DNA of 32,684 nucleotides from Plantactinospora alkalitolerans (GTDB lineage: Bacteria > Actinomycetota > Actinomycetes > Mycobacteriales > Micromonosporaceae), in NCBI RefSeq assembly GCF_015690345.1, contig NZ_JADPUN010000169.1, positions 1-32,684 of the forward strand, written 5' to 3'. Positions 20,998 through 27,662 of the stretch are shown in pieces. The notes beneath the pieces were generated by a model. It saw nothing but the letters and a program-made list of their open reading frames with translations, was not told where the DNA came from and did no database searches. Each line of letters begins with the position of its first letter. The first letter of the stretch is position 1. Both the position numbers and the translations under genes were made by a program.

Positions 20998-22539
20998 TCA
21001 GCTTAGTGATCGTGGCGACGTCCGGCGCGCTCCCGCGACGGCGACGAACCCGAACAGTCCGAGCAGTGACGCGGCCACCTGCACCGGGACCGCCCCGGCC
21101 GGATCGCCTGCGGCGACGGCGACCAGCGTCGGCAGGGTGCACAGCAGGCCGAGGTCCCATCCGGTGACCAACCGGTGCAGCGGTCCGGTCGGCACCATCC
21201 CCATCGGGGTGACCACCGGCGGCAGTTCGTGCCGGACCGCTCCGCGCCGGGCCGCCCGCAGCGCGCCGACCGCCAGTGCGGGGCCGGACACGGCACCGAG
21301 CAGCAACCAGTGCACGGCGTTCCCGGCCGTCGAGGCGGCGAGCAGCGCCAGTGATCCGGCACCCCACGCCGTACCGACGACGGTGGGCAGGATCGACCGG
21401 ACGGCCAGCAACCTGCGCCCCGGCAGGCCGAGCAGCCGGGCCAGGGCGGGCAGATCACGGTCTCGGCGGGCATTGTCGGTCACCGCGCCCACCGCGAGAA
21501 GTCCGGACAGCAGCCAGGCTCCGGCCAGCAGCGGCCCGGGGCCGGTGACCCCGGCGAGCAGGGCGGGCGGCAGCGCGGCGACCGAGATCAGGGCCAGTCG
21601 GTCCGGCGACCGCCGCAGTGCCAGGACATCGTGCGCGAGGACGGCGAGCCGGGCCGGCAACCGGGGTAGTCCGGTACGTCGGGGCGAGCGACGGGCCCAG
21701 CGGCGTTCCTCGGTGACCCGGGCGGCGGTGCCGAGGTCGAGCGTGACGACACCGGACGAGAGCGTTCCGGCGAAGGCACCGCCGGTGGCGAGACCGGCCA
21801 GTCGTACCCGGTCGAGCCGGACCAGCGCGGCGCCGGCGACCGCGGCGGCCAGCACCCCGGCGGTGCCCAGCGCCGCCGGCGACATGCCGTCGGCTGCCGC
21901 CTGCGGCCAGGCCCACGGCCCGAACCAGCCTCCGACGGCGATCCGGGCCGGCAGGTCGAACACGGTCAGGGCGGCCGCAGCGGCGCCGAGCAGCAGCGCG
22001 GACCGGTCCAGCAGCGCGGCCGACCCCTCGGTGAAGGTCTGCGTCAGGGTGGCGAGCCCGCCGACGAAGAGGCCGGCGATCCCGCCGGCCAGGACGACGA
22101 GCAGGCCCATCGGCGCGACCAGCGCCCAGGCCACGAACGCGCCGTGCAGCAGGCCGAGGACCGTGGCGAGGCCGAGCACCACTGCCGCGGTCGGCCACAG
22201 CAGGCCGCGCCGGCTCGTCGGGCTGGGAAAGAGCCAGGACAGTCGGGCCGGTGCGGCGGCCAGCGGCCCGAACCGGGCGGCCCCGCCGAGGACAGCGGCG
22301 TAGCAGAGCAGCCCGATCGCCAGCAGGGTGCCCGGCCCCGGACGGACCGGCGGGCCGTCGGCGAACGCCGTGGACATCCCGGGCAGGCTGCCGGCCAGGA
22401 TCCCCCCGGCGACCAGCAGGGCGAGCAGCAGGGCGTACGCCCGCTCGGCGTAGCCACCGGCGCGGGCCCGGCCCCGGGCCCGCAGGTAGCTGCGGACCGG
22501 CGCCGCCGGACTCGCACCGGCCGGCCCGGACCTAACCAT
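20998..22539 (-). CDS. Large ABC exporter permease (DUF6297-like)
   Basis: This is a 513-residue polytopic membrane protein with about twelve hydrophobic spans, including YALLLALLVAGGILAGSLPG, LLAIGLLCYAAVLGGAARFG, WALVAPMGLLVVLAGGIAG, LAGAWLLSGLLAVGAV and QVAASLLGLFGFVAVAG. The middle has a cytoplasmic basic loop (EERRWARRSPRRTGLPRLPARL). The architecture fits the actinobacterial DUF6297-type partners of ABC ATPases, though I cannot run the search. Its ATG lies 8 nt inside the end of the ATPase gene, so the two are coupled, and its stop is 5 nt before the glycosyltransferase start. The three genes probably form one transcript from the PadR-controlled divergent promoter. Confidence 0.8.
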   Translation of the reverse strand: MVRSGPAGASPAAPVRSYLRARGRARAGGYAERAYALLLALLVAGGILAGSLPGMSTAFADGPPVRPGPGTLLAIGLLCYAAVLGGAARFGPLAAAPARLSWLFPSPTSRRGLLWPTAAVVLGLATVLGLLHGAFVAWALVAPMGLLVVLAGGIAGLFVGGLATLTQTFTEGSAALLDRSALLLGAAAAALTVFDLPARIAVGGWFGPWAWPQAAADGMSPAALGTAGVLAAAVAGAALVRLDRVRLAGLATGGAFAGTLSSGVVTLDLGTAARVTEERRWARRSPRRTGLPRLPARLAVLAHDVLALRRSPDRLALISVAALPPALLAGVTGPGPLLAGAWLLSGLLAVGAVTDNARRDRDLPALARLLGLPGRRLLAVRSILPTVVGTAWGAGSLALLAASTAGNAVHWLLLGAVSGPALAVGALRAARRGAVRHELPPVVTPMGMVPTGPLHRLVTGWDLGLLCTLPTLVAVAAGDPAGAVPVQVAASLLGLFGFVAVAGARRTSPRSLS

Positions 22540-23164
22540 GCCAGTCCGGTACGTCCAGCGGCTGCGCCCCGGCCGCGGCGATCAGCGTGGGATCGTGGCT
22601 GGCCAGTACGACGGCTCCGGCCCGTCGGGCGTAGTCGCGCAGCAGGGCGCCGACGGCCGTGCGACCGGCCTCGTCGAGGTGGCGTTCCGGCTCGTCGAGC
22701 AGCAACAGTCGGCTGGGGCGGGCCAGCGCCAGGGTCAGGGCGAGCCGCTGCCGCTGGCCGCTGGAGAGCTGGCCCGGCAGTACGGACGCGAACCGGCTGA
22801 CGCCGAGCCGGGCGGCCAGCGCACCCGCCTCGAACCAGCCGGCCGGTACGGGCCGGTTGACGAGTTGGACGAACTCGAGGTGTTCTCCGGCGGTCAGGTT
22901 CGGATACCAGGCGGAGGTGTCCAGCAGGCTCGCCACGGTGCGTCGGAACGCCGGGGACCGCTCGTCGACCGGTGCGCCCTGCACGAGGATCCGGCCACCC
23001 AGTGGCCGGATCAGCCCGGCGAGGCAGCGCAGCAGGGTGGACTTGCCGACGCCGTTCGGCCCGGTGACCGCGAGAACGTCTCCGGCGTCCACGGCCAGCC
23101 GCAGCCCCCGGATCAGTACGCGGTCGCGGTAGCCGACGTCCAGCCCCTCGGTCCGCAGGATCAT
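22532..23164 (-). CDS. ABC transporter ATP-binding protein
   Basis: This is a 210-residue compact ATPase: Walker A GPNGVGKST, a Q-loop region in SLLDTSAWYPN, the signature LSSGQRQRL, Walker B LLLLDEPERHLDE and switch motif ASHDPT. In the signature the second Gly of LSGGQ is Ser, which is found in some heme- or drug-type exporters. The ATG at 23162-23164 has GGGGAG 6 nt upstream, so the longer upstream frame is not used. It overlaps the permease gene by 8 nt and is divergent from padR, 99 bp away. It should energise export by the permease. Confidence 0.91.
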   Translation of the reverse strand: MILRTEGLDVGYRDRVLIRGLRLAVDAGDVLAVTGPNGVGKSTLLRCLAGLIRPLGGRILVQGAPVDERSPAFRRTVASLLDTSAWYPNLTAGEHLEFVQLVNRPVPAGWFEAGALAARLGVSRFASVLPGQLSSGQRQRLALTLALARPSRLLLLDEPERHLDEAGRTAVGALLRDYARRAGAVVLASHDPTLIAAAGAQPLDVPDWHG

Positions 23165-23219
23165 CCTGTGCTCCCCGTTTCCTTGCTCGCGGCCCACCGG
23201 AGAATACCGCCCGCTGCCT

Positions 23220-23256
23220 CTAGGTGGCTGTGCCATCTAGATGACTGTGCTACCTT
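23220..23256. promoter_or_regulatory. Candidate PadR operator and leaderless promoter
   Basis: Two 17-bp direct repeats follow each other: CTAGGTGGCTGTGCCAT at 23220-23236 and CTAGATGACTGTGCTAC at 23237-23253. The junction creates a perfect palindrome CATCTAGATG (23234-23243). A -10 box TACCTT at 23251-23256 ends 7 nt before the padR GTG, so the padR mRNA is probably leaderless. The site lies in the divergent promoter region and is well placed for PadR binding and control of both arms. Confidence 0.6.
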
Positions 23257-23263
23257 CTTCGCC

Positions 23264-23602
23264 GTGGATCAGGAGCGCCGTGGCCAGTGGCTACGCGGAG
23301 TGCTGGACCTGTGCGTCCTCGCCCTGCTGCACCGCCGGGAGTCGTACGGGTACGAACTGGCCCAGTCGCTCGACGCCACCGGTATCGGCCCGATCCAGGG
23401 CGGGACCCTCTACCCGGTGCTGCTGCGCCTGCAACGCACCGGCCTCGTCACCGCGCAGTGGCGGGAGGGAGCCTCCGGACCGGCGCGCAAGTACTACCAG
23501 ATCACCCCGGCCGGCAGTGAGACGCTACGCCGGACCACCGTCGACTGGGACGCCTTCGCCAGCGGGGTGGGGACGATCCTGCGGGAGGTGCAGACACGTT
23601 GA
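23264..23602 (+). CDS. PadR-family transcriptional regulator
   Basis: This is a 112-residue winged-helix regulator of the short PadR type. It carries the family marks LDLCVLALLHRRESYGYELAQ, GPIQGGTLYPVLLRLQRTGLV and the wing ending GPARKYYQITPAG, and ends in one dimerisation helix. The GTG at 23264 sits at leaderless spacing after TACCTT. Its TGA overlaps the TTG start of the next ATPase gene, so the two are co-translated. PadR proteins typically repress adjacent transporters until a drug-like ligand binds; here both divergent ABC systems are likely targets. Confidence 0.92.
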   Translation: MDQERRGQWLRGVLDLCVLALLHRRESYGYELAQSLDATGIGPIQGGTLYPVLLRLQRTGLVTAQWREGASGPARKYYQITPAGSETLRRTTVDWDAFASGVGTILREVQTR

Positions 23603-24504
23603 ATCACGACGGATGGCTCCACGCGCTCACCGGTGAACTGCACCGGCGCGGCCTCGATCCGAACCTGTCCCGGCACGTGGTCGCCGAGGCGGCCGCCCAC
23701 CTGCGGGACAGCGGCGAGGCGCCACTGCGGGTCTTCGGCCCGCCCGAGACGTACGCGGCGGCGGTCGCCGAGAGTGTCGGAGTGCCCCGACCGCAGACCG
23801 GCAGGGCCTGGCCGGACGCGTCCGCCGGGGTCGCCGGGAGCGCCGGTACGGGTCGGGCCGCCGGCAGTGCCCGGACGGTCAGGTCCTCGCCCGGACCGAT
23901 CCGGCTGGACGTACGCGGCATCAGCAAGCGCTACCGCCGCCGGCCGGTGCTGTCCGGCGTGGACCTGACCGTCCGGGCCGGCGAGATCGCCGCCGTGGTG
24001 GGCGCGAACGGCGCGGGGAAGAGCACCTTCCTGCGGATCTGCGCCGGCCTGATCAGCCCGGACCGGGGGCAGGTACGGGTGCACGGCAGCCTCGGCTACT
24101 GCCCACAGTCCGGTGGCACCAACGACTACCTCTATCCGGACGAGCACTTCGTGCTGGTCGGGGCGGGACGCGGACTGCCCCGCGCCACGGCTCGGGCGGC
24201 CGGCCGGGAACACGCGGCGGCGCTGGACTGGGATCCTTCCGGCCGTACCCAGGCCCGGCATCTGTCCGGCGGCACCCGACAGAAGCTCAACCTGGTGATG
24301 GCCGCCCTCGGCGAGCCGGACGTACTGCTCCTCGACGAGCCGTACCAGGGCTTCGACCGGGGCACCTATCTGGACTTCTGGCAGCAGCTCTGGCGGTGGC
24401 GTTCGGCCGGCAAGGCGATAGTCGTGGTGACCCACCTGCTCAACCAACTCGACCGGGTCGACACCGTACTCGACCTGACCCCGACCCGGGAGGTGTCGGC
24501 ATGA
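23599..24504 (+). CDS. ABC ATPase with an N-terminal HAAS/permease-prefix-like domain
   Basis: This is a TTG-started protein of 301 residues; the TTG overlaps the padR stop (TTGA). Residues 1-62 form a helical unit (LHALTGELHRRGLDPNLSRH, VVAEAAAHLRDSGEAPLRVFG, PPETYAAAVAESV) resembling the HAAS/DUF1700 domain that is often encoded beside PadR as a separate protein or as a prefix of a permease. A Gly/Ala/Arg-rich linker of about 40 residues follows, then a complete ATPase: Walker A VGANGAGKST, signature LSGGTRQKL, Walker B VLLLDEPYQGFD and switch VVTHLL. It should power the small permease encoded downstream. Having the PadR-associated domain on the ATPase is unusual. The HAAS assignment rests on pattern and context only. 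Confidence 0.85.
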   Translation: MNHDGWLHALTGELHRRGLDPNLSRHVVAEAAAHLRDSGEAPLRVFGPPETYAAAVAESVGVPRPQTGRAWPDASAGVAGSAGTGRAAGSARTVRSSPGPIRLDVRGISKRYRRRPVLSGVDLTVRAGEIAAVVGANGAGKSTFLRICAGLISPDRGQVRVHGSLGYCPQSGGTNDYLYPDEHFVLVGAGRGLPRATARAAGREHAAALDWDPSGRTQARHLSGGTRQKLNLVMAALGEPDVLLLDEPYQGFDRGTYLDFWQQLWRWRSAGKAIVVVTHLLNQLDRVDTVLDLTPTREVSA

Positions 24505-24530
24505 CCGAGCGAAGCGAGGAGCGGCCATGA
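24501..24530 (+). other. Nine-codon minicistron or repeat bridging ATPase and permease
   Basis: ATG at 24501 overlaps the ATPase stop (ATGA), and the resulting nine-codon frame (MTERSEERP) ends in a TGA that overlaps the permease ATG (ATGA again). It could pass ribosomes from one gene to the next. The DNA (GACCGAGCGAAGCGAGGAGC) also resembles a sequence I recall as common in actinomycete gene starts, and GAGGAGCGG would serve as the permease Shine-Dalgarno. Either role, or both, is possible. Confidence 0.35.
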
Positions 24531-25210
24531 CCAAGATCCTCACGGTGGCGGAACTGGCCCTGCGGGAGATCCTGCGCCGCCGCTCCGTACTCGTGATCCT
24601 GACGCTGTTGCCGCTGGCCTTCTACTTCAGTCGGCGCGAGGACCATCTCGGCCAGTCGATCCGGTTCGTCTGCCTCGGTATCGGCTGGGCACTGAGCACG
24701 GCCGCCCTGTTCGCCGGCAGCGCCGCCCGGGGCATCGAGCCGCGCCTGCGGTTGTCCGGCTACCGGCCCCACCATCTGCACCTCGGCCGGCTGGTCGCGC
24801 TCTGGACGGTCGGCGTCGGGCTCTCGGTGCCGTACTTCGCGCTGATCCGGTTCGACCAGCACGACGTCCGGTACGGCGCCATCGCGCTGATCATGATGTT
24901 GACCGTCGCCGTCGCCGCGCCGTTCGGGCTGGCACTGAGCGCCGTCGTTCCCCGCGAACTCGAAGGCACCCTGGTGCTGCTGACCGTGGTCGGACTACAG
25001 ATGATCATGGATCCGGCGGGTGCCGCGTCCCGCCTCCTCCCGTTCTGGTTCAGCCGGGAGATCGGCACGTACGCGATCGACCACACCGACGGTGGCTACC
25101 TGACCCGGGGGCTGATGCACGGCATCGTGCTGACCCTCGCGCTCACCGCGCTGGTGGCGGTCGCCTCCGGAATCCGCCTACGCCAGCGCTCCCACCTCAA
25201 GTTCATGTAA
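24527..25210 (+). CDS. ABC transporter permease (small ABC-2 type)
   Basis: This is a 227-residue membrane protein with about six spans: SVLVILTLLPLAFYF, SIRFVCLGIGWALSTAALFAG, LVALWTVGVGLSVPYFALI, YGAIALIMMLTVAVAAPFGLAL, LEGTLVLLTVVGLQMIM and GIVLTLALTALVAVASG. It matches the size and profile of half-permeases that pair with single ATPases. It follows the fused ATPase with a 22-nt gap bridged by the minicistron, and GAGGAG lies before the ATG. Together with PadR and the ATPase it forms an exporter operon. The substrate is unknown. A strong inverted repeat begins at the last base of its stop codon. Confidence 0.85.
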   Translation: MTKILTVAELALREILRRRSVLVILTLLPLAFYFSRREDHLGQSIRFVCLGIGWALSTAALFAGSAARGIEPRLRLSGYRPHHLHLGRLVALWTVGVGLSVPYFALIRFDQHDVRYGAIALIMMLTVAVAAPFGLALSAVVPRELEGTLVLLTVVGLQMIMDPAGAASRLLPFWFSREIGTYAIDHTDGGYLTRGLMHGIVLTLALTALVAVASGIRLRQRSHLKFM

Positions 25211-25257
25211 GGAAGGGCCCCTTCTTATCGCTTTCTGTAGAAGAAGGGTCCCTTCCT
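25210..25257. repeat. 17-bp-arm inverted repeat, terminator-like, probably a dispersed element
   Basis: Arms at 25210-25226 (AGGAAGGGCCCCTTCTT) and 25241-25257 (AAGAAGGGTCCCTTCCT) are complementary except for the middle position, around a 14-nt loop (25227-25240). It follows the permease stop directly, so it can end that transcript. Its base composition (AAGG/CCTT tracts) differs from the surroundings. From memory, near-identical sequences recur in Micromonospora genomes as intergenic repeats; that recall needs a search. Confidence 0.7.
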
Positions 25258-25289
25258 AACACCCCAGCCGGCGTCGTAGAGTCGTTCGG

Positions 25290-25391
25290 GTGATTGCACT
25301 GGAGGTGGCCGCAGCGGCCTACGCCCAGTGGATCACGCCCGATCTGCCGCTCTACGGCAACGACCACGAGCGCGCCGACTTCGCTCCCTGA
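25290..25391 (+). CDS. 33-codon leaderless small ORF before the MFS gene
   Basis: A GTG at 25290 stands 7 nt after a TAGAGT -10 box (25277-25282), the classic leaderless spacing, and opens a 33-codon frame ending TGA at 25389-25391. The product begins with a short helix (IALEVAAAAYAQWITP) and continues with a polar, charged end (LYGNDHERADF). It has no signal peptide or clear span. It ends 59 nt before the MFS exporter start, so it may be a leader peptide whose translation controls the exporter, or a small protein in its own right. No family is recognised. Third-position GC is high but the frame is short. Confidence 0.45.
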   Translation: MIALEVAAAAYAQWITPDLPLYGNDHERADFAP

Positions 25392-25450
25392 CCGGCCTGG
25401 CACTCCTCCGCCACCGGCCCGTCCATCCCACCCCTCGGGAGCGATTCTTC

Positions 25451-26620
25451 ATGTCGTCGACCGTCGACACCTCCGCATCCGCCGTCCTGAAAACCCCACA
25501 GACCGCCCGGGTACTGGCGGCCAGCCTGCTCGGACGGATTCCGCTCGGCGCGGCACCGCTGGCCCTGCTGGTCTTCGCCCGGGAGACCGGAACGCTGACC
25601 ATGGCCGGGCTGCTGGTCGGCGCGTACACCGCGGGAATGGCGGTCGGTCAGCCGATGCTGGCCCGCCTCGCCGACCGGTGGCGCCAACCGCCGGTGCTGT
25701 GGATCGCCGTCGCCGTCTCCACCGCCGGGTTCGCGCTGGTCGCCGCGCCACTGGCCGGCCCGCTGACCATCCTCGCCGCCGTGCTGGCCGGGATCGGCGC
25801 GCCGCCGTTCGAGGCGTGTCTCCGGGTGTTGTGGCGGGACCTGCTGCCCGAGCGGCAGGTGCACACGGCGTACACATTGGACACCGCGACTCAGGAGATC
25901 ATCTTCGTGGTCGGGCCGGTACTCACCCTGGGCGCCGTCGCCCTGCTCGGCCCGGCCGGCGGCCTGGCCGCCGCCGCGCTGTGCCAGGCCGTCGGCACGG
26001 CCTGGTTCGCCACCGCGCCGGCGGTCCGCCGGTGGCGGGGTGTTCCGGCGGTACGACACTGGGCCGGTCCGCTCCGCGCCGGTCCCCTTCGGGTGATCCT
26101 CGGCGCGCTGGTGCTGATCGGCGCTGGTGTCGGCAGCGTGGCGGTGGCCACGACCGGCTACGCCGAGGCGTCCGGCGGGCGGTCCTGGGCCGGCTGGCTG
26201 CTGGCCGCCCAGGCCGTCGGGGCGCTGACCGGCGGCCTGCTCTATGTCCGGTCACACACGCTGCGCCGGCACGGCACCCTGCCCCGGGCGGCCGCGGTGC
26301 TGGCCGTCGGCTACCTGCCGCTGCTGCTGACCCCGGACCCGTCGATGATGCTGGTGCTGATGGCGGTCAGCGGGCTGGCCCTGCCGCCGCTGCTGACGAT
26401 CACGTTCGTCGGCATCGACAGCGTCGCGCCGAGCGGTACCGCCGCCGAGGCGTTCGCATGGGCGGCCACCGCCTTCTCGGTGGGCAGCGCCCTCGGCGCG
26501 GCGCTGACCGGTCCCCTGCTGGACGGGACCGGCAACGTTCCGGCCGGATTCGTGATCGCGCCCGGGACGATCGGACTGGCCTACGGCATCCTCGCGCTGG
26601 CCGGCCGGCGCTCCGGGTAG
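25451..26620 (+). CDS. MFS transporter (efflux-type)
   Basis: This is a 389-residue protein with about twelve spans, for example LGAAPLALLVFAR, GLLVGAYTAGMAVGQP, PVLWIAVAVSTAGFALVAAPL, VILGALVLIGAGVGSVAVA, AAVLAVGYLPLLL and GTIGLAYGILALAGRR. The cytoplasmic loop after span 2 has the basic MFS motif-A remnant LADRWRQPP. It is a likely proton-driven small-molecule exporter. GGGAG lies 9 nt before the chosen ATG at 25451; the frame opens further upstream but lacks a start with a ribosome site. A leaderless 33-codon ORF lies just upstream and may affect its expression. The substrate is unknown. Confidence 0.9.
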   Translation: MSSTVDTSASAVLKTPQTARVLAASLLGRIPLGAAPLALLVFARETGTLTMAGLLVGAYTAGMAVGQPMLARLADRWRQPPVLWIAVAVSTAGFALVAAPLAGPLTILAAVLAGIGAPPFEACLRVLWRDLLPERQVHTAYTLDTATQEIIFVVGPVLTLGAVALLGPAGGLAAAALCQAVGTAWFATAPAVRRWRGVPAVRHWAGPLRAGPLRVILGALVLIGAGVGSVAVATTGYAEASGGRSWAGWLLAAQAVGALTGGLLYVRSHTLRRHGTLPRAAAVLAVGYLPLLLTPDPSMMLVLMAVSGLALPPLLTITFVGIDSVAPSGTAAEAFAWAATAFSVGSALGAALTGPLLDGTGNVPAGFVIAPGTIGLAYGILALAGRRSG

Positions 26621-26642
26621 GGGTCCGGGGCCCGGCGCCGGG

Positions 26643-27593
26643 TCAGTCGAGTGCCATGGCCAGCCGGTCGACGCTGAGCGCACTGATCAGCAGCCGCTCC
26701 TTCCGGTTGCCGATCAGCCGTCGGGTCCAGTCGACGAAACCGCCGTCACCGAACTCGACCCGCTCCCCGTGCAGCACCACGGAAATCTTGAAGCACCATC
26801 CGGTGTAGTAACCCCGCCCGCCGGACCGGTCCGGATCGTCGCGCACCACCACCTTCGGCCGGTCGGCCAGGGCGGACCGGGCCGCCTCGGCGATCGGGGC
26901 GGCCGCCGGCTCCAGCACCGTCAGCGCGACCTCGATCGTGGAGAAGCCGGCGGCCTCCAGCGCCGCGCAGAGAATGCTCAACTGCTCGCCGCAGTGCCGC
27001 CGCTCGAACGCCAGGTTGCCGGTGTCCCGGCCGGCGGTGACCAACGCGAGGAGACTGAAGTGGGCGAACCGGCCGGCTTCGGCGAACCGCTGCGCCCGGA
27101 TCACCCGTTGCAGCGTCGCCAGCCGCACCACCGGCGCCGACCGGCCGTTCCGGGCCAGCAACTCCCGGCGCCGCAGCGCCGCCTCCAGCGCCAGCCCGTT
27201 GGTCGGATCGGCCGCCACCTCGCTGCCCCGGACCGTGGCGAGCACGTTGTTCTGGTTCACCCCGGCGACGACGGAGTGGGTACCCAGCGGCGCGACCGGG
27301 GCCAGGGCCAGCAACTCGTACGCGTCCGGGATCGCCGACAGCAGCAGGTCCTCGGCCCGGCGCAGCCGGCGGAACCCGGCCTGGGCCGGCGCGACGAACC
27401 GGTCCTCGGTGTACCGACGCAGCACGTCGGCCGGGGTCAGGAAGCCGGCCCGGGTCCGGAACGCGGCCAGCAGCAGCGTGACCAGATCCGAGCCGGACAG
27501 CCGTACGCCAAGGGTGTTGAGGATTTCGGCGCCGCCGGCCTGGCGCAGTACCCGGGCCAGAGCCGCACCCTCGACCATCTCAGGATCCGCCAT
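26643..27593 (-). CDS. Conserved-looking protein of unknown function
   Basis: This is a 316-residue soluble protein. Its centre has a well-ordered block, APVAPLGTHSVVAGVNQNNV followed by ATVRGSEVAADPTNGLALEAALRRRE, faintly reminiscent of class II aminoacyl-tRNA-synthetase-like folds, but I cannot assign it. An N-terminal helical region (residues 1-75), a middle FAHFSLLALVTAGRDTG segment and a C-terminal part with GRGYYTGWCFKISVVLHGERVEFGDGG complete it. There is no signal peptide and there are no clear spans. A TAGCGA element 6 nt before the ATG and the absence of a Shine-Dalgarno suggest a leaderless start. It is the last gene of the minus-strand run after the debranching-enzyme cassettes, 69 bp downstream. 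Function unknown. Confidence 0.72.
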   Translation of the reverse strand: MADPEMVEGAALARVLRQAGGAEILNTLGVRLSGSDLVTLLLAAFRTRAGFLTPADVLRRYTEDRFVAPAQAGFRRLRRAEDLLLSAIPDAYELLALAPVAPLGTHSVVAGVNQNNVLATVRGSEVAADPTNGLALEAALRRRELLARNGRSAPVVRLATLQRVIRAQRFAEAGRFAHFSLLALVTAGRDTGNLAFERRHCGEQLSILCAALEAAGFSTIEVALTVLEPAAAPIAEAARSALADRPKVVVRDDPDRSGGRGYYTGWCFKISVVLHGERVEFGDGGFVDWTRRLIGNRKERLLISALSVDRLAMALD

Positions 27594-27662
27594 CGCATAT
27601 CGCTATCACGGTGGATCGCCGTCCACCACCCGCATTCCCGCCCGGGAAGCCCGGGGGCGCGG

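Noticed and set aside
25210-25257. Insertion-sequence remnant
   Set aside because: No transposase fragment or target-site duplication is visible. A terminator-type or dispersed repeat explains it better.
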